From: Euclidia mi
Lineage: Eukaryota; Arthropoda; Insecta; Lepidoptera; Erebidae
NCBI GenBank assembly: GCA_944739405.2
Contig: OX123192.2
Location: 47,482,486 to 47,546,485 of the forward strand
Reading direction: 5' to 3'
Length of the DNA stretch: 64,000 bases
The position numbers and the translations under genes are program-made. Below are positions 22,271 through 34,256 of this stretch, one piece after another (within the stretch, counting starts at the first letter, position 1; every line of letters starts with the position of its first letter). The notes beneath the pieces are model-generated. The model was not told the origin of the DNA. It saw only the letters and a list, made by a program, of their open reading frames with translations, and did no database searches.

Positions 22271-22640
22271 ATGCACCTCTCCTTCGCAGATGAATTCGTC
22301 AATATCATAAGGCAGAAAATAGATACCCCGAATCTTCTGCATATGTATGTAGAGAGAAAACTGCTTAATCACAGAAGAGTAGATTTTCAGAGGATGGAAG
22401 CGAGCCAGATAGAAAACTTCCCTTCAATGACGGAGGAGGATATAATTCTACTAGCTCTAGGTACATACCAACTCAAGCTGGCAAGATCTTACTGTGCCGA
22501 GCATTTATCAAATGGTGTGTATATAATTGTACAGAGAGGGAGCACTTGAAGATCTGTCAGACTATGGCAATACACGAAGATGCCTGGCTTTTGCGTCAAC
22601 GAATCCAGTCGCGACATGTCCCTATAAAAATATTTTTTTT
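22271..22640 (+). pseudogene. Fragment of a transposon-associated protein, region before a SWIM zinc finger
   Basis: The frame 22274-22546 gives SMTEEDIILLALGTYQLKLA and then RSYCAEHLSNGVYI. A second frame at 22578-22640 gives WLLRQRIQSRHVP. The order LALGTYQ...SYCAEH...RIQSRH is what I recall from uncharacterised insect proteins in which a SWIM-type CxC...CxH finger comes next. The finger itself is not here: sequence ends in AT-rich DNA with frame loss at 22548. So a partial pseudogene or transposon relic. The family assignment is from memory only. Confidence 0.4.
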
Positions 22641-22707
22641 GTTATATATTGATCAACAGTGCAAATAATATTGTCCAACAGTATTGCACATGTTTAACCG
22701 GGCGACG

Positions 22708-22744
22708 TACGATGGGCACTAGTGCACATATAGTGTCCATCGTA
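22708..22744. repeat. Imperfect 14-bp hairpin
   Basis: tacgatgggcacta (22708-22721) and tagtgtccatcgta (22731-22744) pair with one mismatch and a 9-base loop. It looks like the end of an unidentified element. Confidence 0.55.
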
Positions 22745-23189
22745 TGGTACCTAGGCTATGCGAGGCATACGGGATTTACTGCTCCGGCATCTTCCCTCAA
22801 TGCTGTTATAGTTAATACCGATATGTAATATTTTAAATCTACTCACTTATTGCTAAAATATATGATTTTTACTTGAAGTAAGCTTCATTTCTTACTTCTT
22901 TTAATAATAGAATCCTAAGTGTGTTATATCATCGTCTAATTCTATCTTATTCCAGCTTTATTTTACTAATATAAGTAGTTTGTAGTAAATTCTTATTTAT
23001 AAAACTTAGTGAGATTACTGCTTCCCAAACATGAATAGTGACAGGCGCCATGGTAGACGTTGTTCTGCATCAAAATGTCTTTTCAATTAGATATTAATGA
23101 TGACTATTGGAGCGGGTACCACATTCCATAAATTTTTGCCCAATCCCCTTTGTCGGGTTAAACAACAAATAGAGCCAATCGTCGTTATA

Positions 23190-23395
23190 AGCATTTACAT
23201 GATCTTTCTAGCAAACGCCCTAATCAGACAAAAGCTCGAAGCAAATTTACTGTTCATTCACTAGAATGTTCGCCAGAATGCTTGATCGATTGCTCTCATA
23301 AACACTCTAGTTTGTTTTTCTTTTACGTGACATTCTAGATTAGCTACTCATAACAGGATAGGTACTCATTACAAGTGTATCAGCACCATTAGGTT
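23190..23395 (-). mobile_element. MITE-like repeat, copy 1
   Basis: Its reverse complement matches 39405-39590 at both ends and patchily inside: gtgctgatacacttg, gtaaatttgcttc, ctgattagggcg and gctagaaagatcat. Opposite orientation in a second intron of the same gene shows a dispersed short element. Confidence 0.6.
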
Positions 23396-23511
23396 TAGGA
23401 GAGCAACGACAAGAAAATACTCACAAGGACTACATTTCGTCAACTTATTTTTTATTTCATAACATTGCTCGCCCGAAGAATAAATCCTGTGTCGCATAGG
23501 AAATTATAAAT

Positions 23512-23578
23512 ATTCAATCAATAGATACAAATACACTCAGAATACATTCAATCAATAGATAGAAATACATTCAGATAC
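23512..23578 (+). repeat. Two-unit tandem repeat of 33-34 bp
   Basis: Unit 1, 23512-23545, and unit 2, 23546-23578, both begin attcaatcaatagata and continue with aaatacaTtcag-type sequence, with few differences. A local duplication. Confidence 0.75.
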
Positions 23579-23759
23579 ATACAGTAATCGAGCCCACGAC
23601 TTTCGACGCTGTGCCAAGTGACGAGGTGATCACTCATACTACTGTGCCATCCAAAAATGAGCAAAGGTGGCCAAAGAAAAGGAAAGATTGCAACAACCCC
23701 ATACTACAATATTCCTGTAGGTGCAAATTATAATCAATTTTGTACTTATATAAAAGGGT

Positions 23760-23875
23760 GACCGCTTGTGGCATTTGCACCGCTGCCGTGCTTCGGAGGG
23801 CACGTAAAGCTCTATCAATCCCGGTTCTTATCTCAGGACGTGAATCGTTAGTAACCGTGGGCTCGTCTAGTTCTG
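23760..23875 (-). repeat. Interspersed repeat fragment, inverted relative to 2130-2480
   Basis: Contains ccgtgcttcggagggcacgt and later cccggttctta, which in reverse complement match the block near 2240-2275. It ends 56 bases before the Ig8 second-half exon. Confidence 0.5.
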
Positions 23876-23931
23876 AATAATGTTAGAAAACCAGACTGGG
23901 ACAGACATATAACCCTATCTCTATTTTTCAG

Positions 23932-24108
23932 TTGTATCAGAAACATGGCGGCCGGTGCTGGAGGTAGCTGGTGGGGGAGTGCTGAGTCTTTCTAACGGCT
24001 CGCTTATATTTGACTCAGTGGCGCTCTCCGACGCAGGCTTATATACGTGCCACGTTGAGAACGGAGTGGGTGAAGCACTTAGCAAAACTGTTTGGATCTC
24101 TGTTAATA
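23932..24108 (+). CDS. Dscam-family exon: second half of Ig8
   Basis: 177 bases, phase 1 to phase 1; acceptor ctatttttcag, donor gtaagt. It encodes RPVLEVAGGGVLSLSNGSL and then DSVALSDAGLYTCHVENGVG, which holds the DxGxYxC signature with the F-strand cysteine. Residues 41-99 of the spliced part. Confidence 0.9.
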
Positions 24109-27100
24109 GTAAGTGAAAACCTTAATATTTATTTGTATGTAATCAAAATTTTTCTGAGTTTTGCTACCTTCTATGTTCTGTTTCTGTAAAAAATACATTA
24201 AAATTTGTCATTTATTTTTACGTACCAATGACCAAGCAAAACCACCATATTGAAAAATTAGACAAAGATAGATAGAAATCACACTCTTTTTGTCTCCCTT
24301 TATTCCACTGCATACGTTCCGTTTTATTGCTTACACCCTCTAAATAAAGAAACAAATTAAATTAAATGACTCGTTTCTCTAGATTTTCGGCTTACATTCT
24401 GAATACTACAACTATCAGCATCTAAGACATTTCACCTGAAAACGCACAAACTAAACACCTAGCTTTCTTGATAAATGATTCAGTAATAACACTAAACACA
24501 CAACAAAAAACCACTAAGAGCAGCCCAACTACATAAATCCAGTAATTTACTTAGAACGTCAAGTAATACCTAGTAATTCACAGTATAGTAATTTCCTAGA
24601 CGGGAATCCGGAAACTCCCGAATTTAATTGTCGTAAAGTTTGCATACATAAATAATGATCTATGAAACTAAACGTACTAAACGTAGCATGAATATATTAC
24701 TGTTTCACAGAAGATGGGAATAATAGAACGATGTTGTTTGACAATATTGGATCTCAAGTTAGGGATCTGTGACCCTTTTTAGTAATACAGGAAATCTCTA
24801 TTTACAAATGTTGTTGTTGATTAAAGCATTGCATCTACGTCTAATGATTTCTATTCTATGTTAATATGATATAAGTGACTTGGGGTAAGATAAAAAACGG
24901 GGTAAGATTAAAAAAAATATTATAACGCTGATTATCAGGGAATCATTTTAATGCTGGCAATATCGTTGTGGACACAATTTTGTCTTGCCCCGCCCCGCAG
25001 TCTCCGTCTGTCGCTAAGTAAGGGTACTCGTGTTTTATTTGACATTTTTCCGAACATTACATTTCTCGCTTAAAATTGAGTTTTTCAATCTTACCCCGCT
25101 CGCTGTATCTCCTTACAAAGGTAAGTAACAAATATTTTGTTTTGATATTCGTAATTAGATTTGAAATGTAATATGCTCTATAATGTGGTGATTAGTATAT
25201 TTCACGTATTTTAAGATTTATAGCGCCTTTCAAACTTTCCCCTGCAAAATTTAACGGGGTAAGATGATAATATAAAACTTACCATCTTACCCCGTTTACG
25301 AAACTCATACAAAAGGTCAGGGGCTGTCAATCTTCTTCAGTTTTCAGTGATTTCTCGGTGTTTTTTACGATTATCTAGAATTTTAATGTCAATTTGGCAG
25401 TGATTATAATACGAGAAGTACTGTTTGCTAACGTTTATAAAGGCAAGAGTGCCTAGTTTTGTTGTTTTTTTATTAATTATTAAGGGACGCAAAAACAAGA
25501 GTACGCAATTTTTTATTTTGTTGTTACTTACTTCTGCTTTGCGGAATTACCAACTGATCAGATAAAGCCAAATTTTATATGTTTGATGAGCGGTTATTTT
25601 TAGTTTTAAAATAAAACTTATAACCGACTGATTTTATTAAATTGTGATGTTTAGGAATTACCTCCTTTAAAATTATATTTTTAATATTGCTTAATTGTAT
25701 TCTGCTGTCGAAGTTTATTTTATAAAAATAATTATAATTATAATATACGCTACGTGAAAATGAAAACGTGTGTTTTATTTATCGACCCGAGTTAGACTTG
25801 ACAGTCATGCATGAGCATGATTATTTTATTCTTTTAATAACCATAAAATGTTGAGACCCCGTGACTGCCAGCCGTTTCAACGGGGTAAGATCGATATATA
25901 TTTTTGATAAATTATTTTTTCTTGCATTTAGAAAGCGATTTTTGAATGTAACTGATTTTCAAGTTATTTAGGTTATTGAACCAGAAGGTTTATTGATCAC
26001 CACACAAGCATAATGACCATGAATACGATTTTAGTCACTATTTCAATCTTACCCCTTCGGCGTTTCATGTTTTCCCTATATATTTTTTTTCTTAACACTA
26101 ATTTTACTAACGTTTTTTTCATACAATATTGTTTCAACAAGATTGCTGTCAACATTATAGAAACAAGTTGACTATACTTTTTTACCCAAAACATAATTTT
26201 ATGCATTTATTTTTAACATAAATCCCTTTGTTTCACAACAGTTTCAAATCAACACTGTTTATCTGATCAAAAATCCATTCCGACTTACCCCAACTCACCT
26301 TAGAGACAATAATGGATATGTCAATTATTGTTTTATGTTTCAGTATTAGCTTTGAAAAGACATCACAAAATAAGTAATGGTGTCGAAAGAGATTAATTTG
26401 TTCACTCAAATACATTCACTCTTTTTCATTGTAAATCACAATATTGTACATGATCAAACACAAAATTGATACTATGTTGCATGAAATAACTTTTTTTTAT
26501 GGCAATCTGCCGATTTTGTCAGCAATTCCTGCCTGTGTTGGGTATGAGTCACACATAGATAAATACAACTGTATAGTTACGGACTATGTTAACCCTATTT
26601 CGGGACCTGTTACAAGTGACACAAATATCAAATAATATAATACTTTATTATTAATATTAATATCTTCGATTGAAGGTTTTTTGATGGGGCAAAATTCTAT
26701 ATTTTTTCCGATCCCTAAAGTTAAGTATTTAATTTTAGTAACTAATAATATTTTATAAGCGATATGTAGCTGTGGACTGTACTTTTAAGCTTATTTAGTT
26801 TTTAGATAGACTTTTAATTGAGTTTACCAAGAAATAAATAAATCAGGGCGGAGGGCCCTGATATATTGGTGGTTTTATGGTACGTGTGTATCCTAAGGTA
26901 ATAACCCTTTCGATGTAACTAGCGTGGGAATCTGAATTATTTTTAAATGGGGGAGGGGGTCATTACTTTGAATTCTCCTAATTATTGAAAATATTGAGAA
27001 ATACTGCACCGAGATATGAGGATCACACTGAATACGTTTAAGAATATTATTACAGCTATTCAAGTTAGGAAGGTAGACGACAGAGGTTTCAAGTAAAGGA

Positions 27101-28343
27101 GAATCCAATACCCTTGAGAACACAGGTGATATCTACATAATGTTATAACAATTATACTGGCAGTTGAGGTCATAGTTGGTGTAACCAAACCAGTTTCATA
27201 TTACAAAAGACTTAATATTTTTTAGTGTAAGATTAGTGAAAATTGTCATTGAATGAAGGAGATGGATTTCTATAATCAAAATTTTGCATATTATATGAAG
27301 TGTCAAAATAATGAATATGGTGAAAACTGGACCTCAGTTGCAGTAAACGGTCAAAATACCACTTTAATATTGTTTTGAAAAAGAAAGTTGGAATGCCACT
27401 ATGTTCTTGACAAAAACTGAAGATTTAAAGATAAAAAGTATCTTGCACACGAAACTTTTATCTTTGAGTTTTGTGTTCGTTCTTGATATTGCAGGCGCTT
27501 ATATGTATTTATAGCTGTTCTCTTCCTTGGTTTCAAGAAAATGCTCTTGACAGAAAATCAAATTCAAACCAATTTCACTTTGAAAGCGCCTCTCCCAAAA
27601 GTACAACAAAGTAATATGAGTATGTTGATCCACCGTTTACATTATGGTAACATACATCCTTTAATTAAATCCTCTGACTACGAAGATTCCTTCCAACTTT
27701 GTTTGTGTTCCATTACTCTCTCAAAGTATTGAAAAATTATGCCCTGAAGAAATTAAAATCTTGAGAAGTTTCCTTAACAAATTTGCTTTGTGAACACACG
27801 TGTAATATAGTTCGTGTTTGAGATACAAAATATAGTGGTATTAAGAAATTAAGCTCTTTATTTCGTACTTGATAAGCATGAATTCTCTCTTATATAATAC
27901 TACGCTTATTTGCTGATGGAGCAAGCAAAGCTGAAAAAGTTTTATCCTACACACTAGTCTTAACGCCTTTCATGCTCTTAGTTGCCTTCAGATTCAATTT
28001 CAAATTATTTTCAAAATATCACTGATCACCGAAAATTTTTTTCATTTTGTAGACACACTTTGACTCTTGCCTGGAATCATAATTTAATCAATATTTTATT
28101 ATTGGCTTCCAAGATTTGCCCAAATTAATTCAAAACCACATATTTTTGTTGCAACGTAATGTAAAACATCCCAAGTAAGCAAATTCTGAAAAACTGGCTA
28201 CACAGTCCGACTACTGATATTACTAGAATCAGTTATTTTCATGTCATCTGTACTGATAACAAACATGTATGTTGTCTTAATGCCACACCACTATATCTTT
28301 CAACAATTTCGATAGGTATTTCAATATTTATCTTGCTTTTCAG
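24109..28343 (+). other. 4.2-kb intron between Ig8 and Ig9
   Basis: Donor gtaagt, acceptor tgcttttcag. Apart from the decamer element at 24868-26302 I see only AT-rich sequence with short chance frames in 24109-24867 and 26303-28343. Confidence 0.7.
24868..26302. mobile_element. 1.4-kb element carrying repeated ggggtaagat decamers
   Basis: The ends are similar inverted repeats: ataagtgacttggggtaag at the left and, read from the other strand, taaggtgagttggggtaag at the right. The decamer ggggtaagat is exact at 24882, 24899, 25256 and 25882 on the plus strand and as atcttacccc at 25088, 25284 and 26046, with variants near 24992 and 26283. The interior is AT-rich and non-coding. Repeated subterminal motifs like this are typical transposase-binding arrays of DNA transposons. 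The superfamily is not determined. Confidence 0.65.
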
Positions 28344-28488
28344 AACCAGTAACATTCGATGTTGTATCAAGAAATATGACCGCAAAATTTGGACAGCACG
28401 TCACTATAGAATGTCAAGCGAAGGGCGATGATCCTATAAGGATAATGTGGACACGGAATGGGAAGCCTATCAATCCACTAACACAGAG
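28344..28488 (+). CDS. Dscam-family exon: first half of Ig9
   Basis: 145 bases, phase 1 to phase 2; acceptor tgcttttcag, donor gtaagt. It encodes PVTFDVVSRNMTAKFGQHV, then TIECQAKGDDPIRIMWTRNG with the B-strand Cys and core Trp. Dscam Ig9 normally shows CxAxGxxPIxIxW, as here. Confidence 0.9.
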
Positions 28489-28812
28489 GTAAGTATGAAT
28501 CGTCAGCTTTGTACTATCAGATATTTTAGTAGCCAAAAATTCAGGTTCCACTGCATCTCTGACCACAAAATTGGAGCAGCCATTTAGAAGAGATAGATTT
28601 ATTCTTCATTGACATATATTCCTACGGAAATAATATATGTATAATATTAATTAATTATAAGCTTGAATCCAAATTTAGCCACTTATCTCGTGAACATGCC
28701 TTCATTTGATGAAAAGCTATCATTATCGCTTTTCATCATACTGATTTTTCTGAAACATAAATCCAAATTTATCTCAAAGATAATTACCAAATATGATCAC
28801 TATTATTTTTAG
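28489..28812 (+). other. 324-base intron inside Ig9
   Basis: Donor gtaagt, acceptor ttatttttag. It is the shortest intron in the window and holds no repeat that I can see. The alternative ag two bases later (28814) would break the frame. Confidence 0.8.
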
Positions 28813-28961
28813 AGTAAAAATCTCAGAAGCAAAAACAGAAGATGGTATGACAAGCATACTAGAGTTACTACAAACGGAGACAAGCGATGGTGCTTTATTT
28901 CAATGCAGAGCTGGGAACCCCTTTGGAGCTGACGTTTTCAGTGTACATCTTACTATATTAG
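28813..28961 (+). CDS. Dscam-family exon: second half of Ig9
   Basis: 149 bases, phase 2 to phase 1. It encodes KISEAKTEDGMTSILELLQT and then SDGALFQCRAGNPFGADVFS, the F-strand Cys region and G strand. Leu-rich ELLQTE...SDGALFQC corresponds to the usual L-I/A-x-SDSALFTC line of Dscam Ig9. Donor gtaagt at 28962. Confidence 0.9.
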
Positions 28962-29089
28962 GTAAGTTGGGATTTATTCATACATACAAATGCTCACGCC
29001 TTTTTTTCCTTACAAACCTCTCAGGCTTCCTCTAGATTAATATCTTTTTTCAATTTTAGAACAGCCTTATTACGAAAAAGTATCTTCGC

Positions 29090-29166
29090 ATTTTAAGAGC
29101 ATCTGGTAGATGATTATATATTAAAGGCGCCATTGCCTTATTATATCTACCAGATACTCTTAAAAT
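29090..29166. repeat. 22-bp inverted repeat, one mismatch
   Basis: Arms 29090-29111 and 29145-29166 (the left begins attttaagagcatctgg, the right ends actcttaaaat) pair with a single mismatch around a 33-base loop that contains a ggcgcc core. Possibly a very small fold-back element. Confidence 0.7.
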
Positions 29167-30199
29167 ATGAGTTCTATAGCCAGTTTTGAAACAAAATTGT
29201 ATACTATACTAGTCAACAAATGCTATTATACGATTGATGAGTTTCTGAATGACACAAATGTTTGTATATTGTAGCTTTTATAATCATTATAATAATTTAC
29301 CATTGAATAATAATTTTCTATTATTAATTGTAATTCTATTTACTTTGTGATAATGACTATTGTTATTGAAATTATATATATGACAAGATTTTAATTATAT
29401 AACACTCAAATGATTGATTACAATTTATATTCTAATTTATCAATAATATATTTGTATGCCCATGGCAAAACATACTGAAACTATAAACCGACAACACCAA
29501 TCATGTACCTATGTTTTACAAATAAATAATCATTTCATTTCATTTCATATTTGTCTACAAGTTCCGGGTGCTTTGGACCTTACCGTTTTTTCAAAATGAA
29601 TTTGGTCGACGAATGTCCCACTAGGTCTGACGACTTGCCCCCACACGTTTGGCTCATATATTTCATGCGTCATTCTTTTTTCACTTGTTCGCTCCAGGTA
29701 CCTATCCAAAACAACCGACTTGGAATTCAATATGGTAAAAGACAATATAGGCTGATGAATAAGCACCTCCAATTCGTCTGGTTATTGTAATATTTGACCG
29801 AAAGCAGAAACGTCAAACAGTATTCTACAGCAGTCTATTTAGTTAAGAATAGATAAAATCACCATAAAAGAAAGAGTGCCTATAAAGGCCAGCCGTAAAG
29901 ATTATCCGCGTCCACGTTGCAGTGGGTCCGTAGAATTCTATGTTGCTTTTGAACAAACCTCGTTGTTTGGAACAAAGGATGAAAACTAACAATGTTGAAT
30001 CATGATATATATATATCTCTTTTAACAGGCATATTTGTGTACATTTTGAAAGGAAAAATAAAACTACGCGATCCACACTCATGAAAATAATAGTTTTATC
30101 GAATAAATGGTGCAACCAAATCACTCACAAATTTAATTTTATTCATAATTGAAAACGTTTTAAATTTTGTTCACCTGGTTAGACTACTAATAACATTAC

Positions 30200-30475
30200 A
30201 CATTAGGGCCTGTGCAAACCACGTTTTTTAAACGCGCCGTCGACGCGCTTTTATCCTACAGAGCAGTTTGTTGTCGTTTGTATCGATACAAACGCAGCCC
30301 ACCGGCGCGTCTGTATCGATACACACGCGCGTTAGTATAGCGTTTGCTCAGATTATTAGAACAAAAGGCAGATGGAGCGCATTAATCAAAGTGAGGCACG
30401 TTGACAGCTATGTGTGCGTGACATTTGGCGACTGCACTGTACGGACACGAGCGTCTATGTGCGTGTAAAGTTGCC
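30200..30475. repeat. CG-rich repeat block with tgtatcgataca palindromes
   Basis: Much richer in CpG than its surroundings. tgtatcgataca appears at about 30279-30290 and 30312-30323, the first embedded in tttgtatcgatacaaa. The opening gggcctgtgcaaaccacg resembles MITE termini, but no matching right end was found. Confidence 0.45.
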
Positions 30476-30497
30476 AGATTATGAATAATCTCCCACT

Positions 30498-30722
30498 CAT
30501 CATCATCAGCCTTTAACAGTCCACGGCTGGACTAAGACTCTTCTTTGAAAGGAGGAATTGGCCTACTATACCACGCTGGCCAAACAGGTTGGTGTAGGGT
30601 TTGTGTCAAGTTTTCCTTCTCTTACAGTGCTGTTCTCTGCATAATATGCTCCCTCCGTTGGCTCTTACGACACCCATGGGATGATATGGGGTGGTGACAT
30701 TCCGTATTCTTAATCCGTCACC
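30498..30722 (-). mobile_element. Short internally deleted RTE-derived element
   Basis: Flanked by a 12-bp target duplication taatctcccact (30486-30497 and 30723-30734). On the minus strand it starts gtgacggattaagaatac and ends in a ggctgatgatgatga tail after cagccgtggactgt. Both ends are shared with the larger RTE copy at 57361-59475, with the coding part missing. It is almost the same element as 44972-45205, inverted. Confidence 0.82.
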
Positions 30723-31401
30723 TAATCTCCCACTATTTTGCACATAGTTTGTAATGTTTTTATGGAATAACTTTCATAATGACATTAGTTTGCGGTCTTG
30801 AATAATTTACTGTATAACTGTAATAGATTTCATTACGTATAATATTCATGCACCGGAGACAGTGAACATTAATGAAAGCGACGTACACTATCAGGAGAAA
30901 TGAAGTAATTATTTCACATGTAACAATAATTATGTTGCCAACTTTTAGGTTGAATATAAGTTTCAACAGCAAGAAAAATATTATATAGAAGGTTTCGAAA
31001 ACTGTGCATTATCTTCTTAGATCAATTTATAAAGAAAGATACAACAAGCCTTATATTGTTAGTAAAGTCAAAACAAGAAGACCTGAGCTTAAAACCTGCG
31101 CATAAGCCCATTAAAAGAAAATTAGGTACATGACACACTGTAAAATAACTTTTTATATAATATAATATGCCTATTTACACAGATATAAGTGAATAAAGCA
31201 TTGGCGCCCGTTCCACGTTGACGTGTGTATTTACTGAAGGTCATAGACGTTTGGTTTCATTCACAATTTATTTATATCTTATTTACCTTCTCGGGCTAAT
31301 GTTACCTTCTATAATTTCGCAGTACTCAACTCGCTCGAATATAAAAATAATCCTCTTACTTTTTTAAAATAGAAATGGTTTATTTTCACTCTTACTTTTA
31401 G

Positions 31402-31567
31402 AGCCTCCAACACCACCGTCTGATTTATCAGTGGACTCGATAAAGAGCAGATCTGTCAAGCTATCATGGCGAGATATGGCCAGATCGCTGGCCCAGTACT
31501 ACAGCCTGCAAATTACCAGCACACAACGATTGACGTGGAACAGCGCCAAAGTTATCAATATTAGCAG
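31402..31567 (+). CDS. Dscam-family exon: first half of FN3-1
   Basis: 166 bases, phase 1 to phase 2; acceptor cttttag, donor gtaagt. It encodes PPTPPSDLSVDSIKSRSVKL and SWRDMARSLAQYYSLQI. The PPxxPxxLxV...SVxLSW opening is the classical FN3 A to B strand pattern with its core Trp. Confidence 0.9.
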
Positions 31568-32189
31568 GTAAGTTATTTTGGCAATTTACGACAATTTACT
31601 AGCATTTCTTTTACGTATTTTGTTAGATGTATTTAGTCAAATTGAGTCAAACTGAATTAGTTCTACTTCCTATCAAATGGCTTTTTTATAATAACATGGT
31701 ATTCAGACGGTGATTAGTGAAATGTGCATTTGCCCGGGGCTTGTCATCAATGTGCTTAAGCAATTTATTACTAGTCCAGTATTTCATTTTATTTCATTTC
31801 AGCTCTGATAAGTTTAGAGCTCTTCAAAAACAAAATGACTTGGTATTATATAAACGCTTACGTCCTGAATAAGAACAATATTCTTAGAATAAACTTCTAC
31901 TAAAATTGACGAATCTATTGTTTCATACCCTTGGGAACAGCTTTAATGAGCCATTTATTTGCTTCAGTTCTAACTTCGAACTGTAAATTTATGGTTTCAA
32001 ACTAGTATAACGTAGCACATACCTACTCACTGCATAAATTTATCACTAAATTATTTTACTGCATTTCATATTCTCTAAAATGGGCTGCTTTTTGCTTCAA
32101 ACGGTAACTCTGATTAGAGACAGACACAGTTTAAAGCCCTTTTTTTGCGGTTTAAAATTATCAGGTTGACACTTTATATAATTATACTA

Positions 32190-32395
32190 GAGGACGCCAG
32201 CAGCTACGCCTGCATTTTTTATTTTATTTACCCGTTTTGGCCGATCCCGTGGGAATTTCGGGAAATCCCTTCTTAGTGCACCTCTACTGTCCCCAAGGAA
32301 CATACATGCCATATTTCAGCTTCCTGCGCCCAATAGCTTCAGCTGTAGCGTGTCTGTCAGTCAGTCAGTAACGCAAGGATTTTATATATTAAGAT
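32190..32395 (+). repeat. Decayed dispersed repeat
   Basis: gaggacgccagcagctacgc... with ccgtgggaatttcggg and a gtctgtcagtcagtcagt end resembles a repeat I recall from lepidopteran introns, with a gcccgcgacttcgtccgcg-type start and a (cagt/cagac)n end. Family not assigned. Confidence 0.45.
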
Positions 32396-33215
32396 TACCT
32401 TCCATAATTAATTCATGATATTCTACAGCTATTTCACGGCTAATTACTGGTAATATTCCAAAAATGTTCGCTTGTATGAGAAAAGTACATTCATGAATAT
32501 ACAAAATCTGAAGTTGGAGGAAGCAAAATAATCACGGCAGCTTATACTGTCTTCTGCGAATATAATATTGTTGTTGTTATAATAAGTGTTATACTTTAAA
32601 TAACTTTATGAATGTATTTACTTTATGGTATCAGAGGCATTCTTTTCTCGCGTTTTTTCTTTGATATTGTTATGAATTGTTAAAGAATGAAAATAATGTT
32701 GGTGGTTTTAAAAGTTTAGATACATATAGAATTTATAATTATAAGAAACATGAACTGAATTGTATTTTATCTACAGTTAAATTAAATATCCACATACGAA
32801 AGACTTCGCATTAGAAGAAGTTTGCATGCTATTATGACAAATGTATTGACATAAAGTTGAAATAACATCTCTGTAGTTTTGCGGAAAGAAAAACATTTAT
32901 CATTATTATAATACCAGGTATCATGTCCACTGCTGGCCATATCCTTTTTCCCTAGGTTTTCGTCCATTCTTGCTTCATGTTTCACCGCGTTTCCCAAATC
33001 ACGATCTACAAACATGAACGGAACCTGTCTATCCATTTTATGTGAACGAAAATTTGTCAGCGAGTGATAAGTTTAAGGCCGTTCTGCTGACATTGGAGAC
33101 ACCACATTATATCTGCAAACGCTTGTGTCTGGAATTATGAAGACACACTTTGTTCTTGCTCAAACTATCCTAAGATAGCGCACTTGCAATTTGCTTCACA
33201 TGCATATTACATACA

Positions 33216-33335
33216 TACATACATAGACTCACGCCTGTTTCCCGGAGGGGTAGGCAGAGACTACGGAGCGCCATTTGCAACGATCTTGACATACCTCTCT
33301 TGCTTCATTCACTCCCATCAGATTCCTCATGCATA
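33216..33335 (-). mobile_element. LINE-A 3' end fragment
   Basis: The reverse complement matches 21170-21288: gaatctgatgggagtgaatg..., gcaaatggcg, ctgcctacccctccggg, then (tatg)n. A 5'-truncated insertion of about 120 bases. Confidence 0.85.
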
Positions 33336-34169
33336 TTACATACGTCAAATTTATTGCCCTTAGTCAAAATGGTGGCTCATTATTACTGTCCAAGATATAG
33401 CTTTCATGTCGCACAAATAAAAAACTTTCTGTGCACTATTCAGATACTTTAGTAGTTAGTCTACACAGAACATGTTTCGTTCTCTCAACGTCTCGCCTAA
33501 GTGCACCACTGTGAATTTTAGATTGCATATGTAAGCGCAATAGTAGTTTGTTCATGCTCAAAATAGCAGTTAGTGCAATCTTTGCCTCGGCGTAGATTGG
33601 ACTGGTAAGTTACTGGTCTACTCATACTGTAATGCTACGTTCAAATTTTGGGATTTAGATATGACTGCTTTTGATGTTTGTAATATTATTGCTTTTTGCA
33701 CACTTTGTTCGTGGGTGTGTTTGTCGTAGGTACTTATACTACTTTAACCTCTAAAGGGCTGAACAGATTTGGATTTATTAAAAGTATCATTAATGTTTTG
33801 CAAATCATTGATATGGTGACGATTCTTTTTTAGTTTTTGCCTGCTTGAATTTGGCAAGTCAGTTGTGCTTGTTTTATTTTTAAATTACTAATTATCGGAG
33901 GGTATAATAAACATACCATGGACTAGTACCAAATTATATATTTACTTTACGTAAAAAGTGAGCGATGGCTTTGTGATTTTTTTTATTCAGATATACTGTT
34001 TTCGGCCTTTACTTCTCATATCACTGTAATCCAAGTGATGTAAGGCTAGGCTAAAAGGCTTAATCCCTTGGTCAAATGTGAATTGATGGGTACATTTGAG
34101 TATTATAAATGTTAGAGCAAACTTTTATAACCATATTTAATTTGAATTTAGTTATCTGCTGATTAACGG

Positions 34170-34256
34170 TTTTGGACTATGGCCTTACCCTTCTCATAGA
34201 GAAAATAGGCCCGTGCCCAGCAGTGGGACAGTATATACAGGGCTGATGATGATGAT
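34170..34256 (+). mobile_element. SINE-1 3' fragment
   Basis: Matches the tail of the full SINE-1 at 61424-61740: ggactatggccttaccctt, gcccgtgcccagcagtggga and a gatgatgatgat end. Truncated at the head. Confidence 0.8.

Larger units (their letters stand above)
1967..23931 (+). other. 22-kb intron splitting Ig8, filled with nested transposons
   Basis: Intron with donor gtaagt at 1967 and acceptor ctatttttcag ending at 23931. It is the largest intron here and holds most of the mobile DNA listed below. Stretches in it where I see no feature: about 2490-3600, 3770-4100, 21661-22270 and 22750-23185. I looked for extra Ig-like exons with C...W or YxC patterns beside splice sites and found none. 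Confidence 0.8.
28962..31401 (+). other. Intron between Ig9 and FN3-1
   Basis: Holds the hairpin at 29090, a CG-rich block near 30200-30470 and an RTE-derived short element at 30498-30722. The remainder (29170-30200, 30740-31390) is AT-rich with a tcattt simple repeat near 29532 and nothing else recognised. Confidence 0.7.

Noticed and set aside
1967..23931. Mutually exclusive Dscam exon array in the large intron
   Set aside because: No repeated Ig-like exons with splice sites were found; the length is explained by mobile elements.
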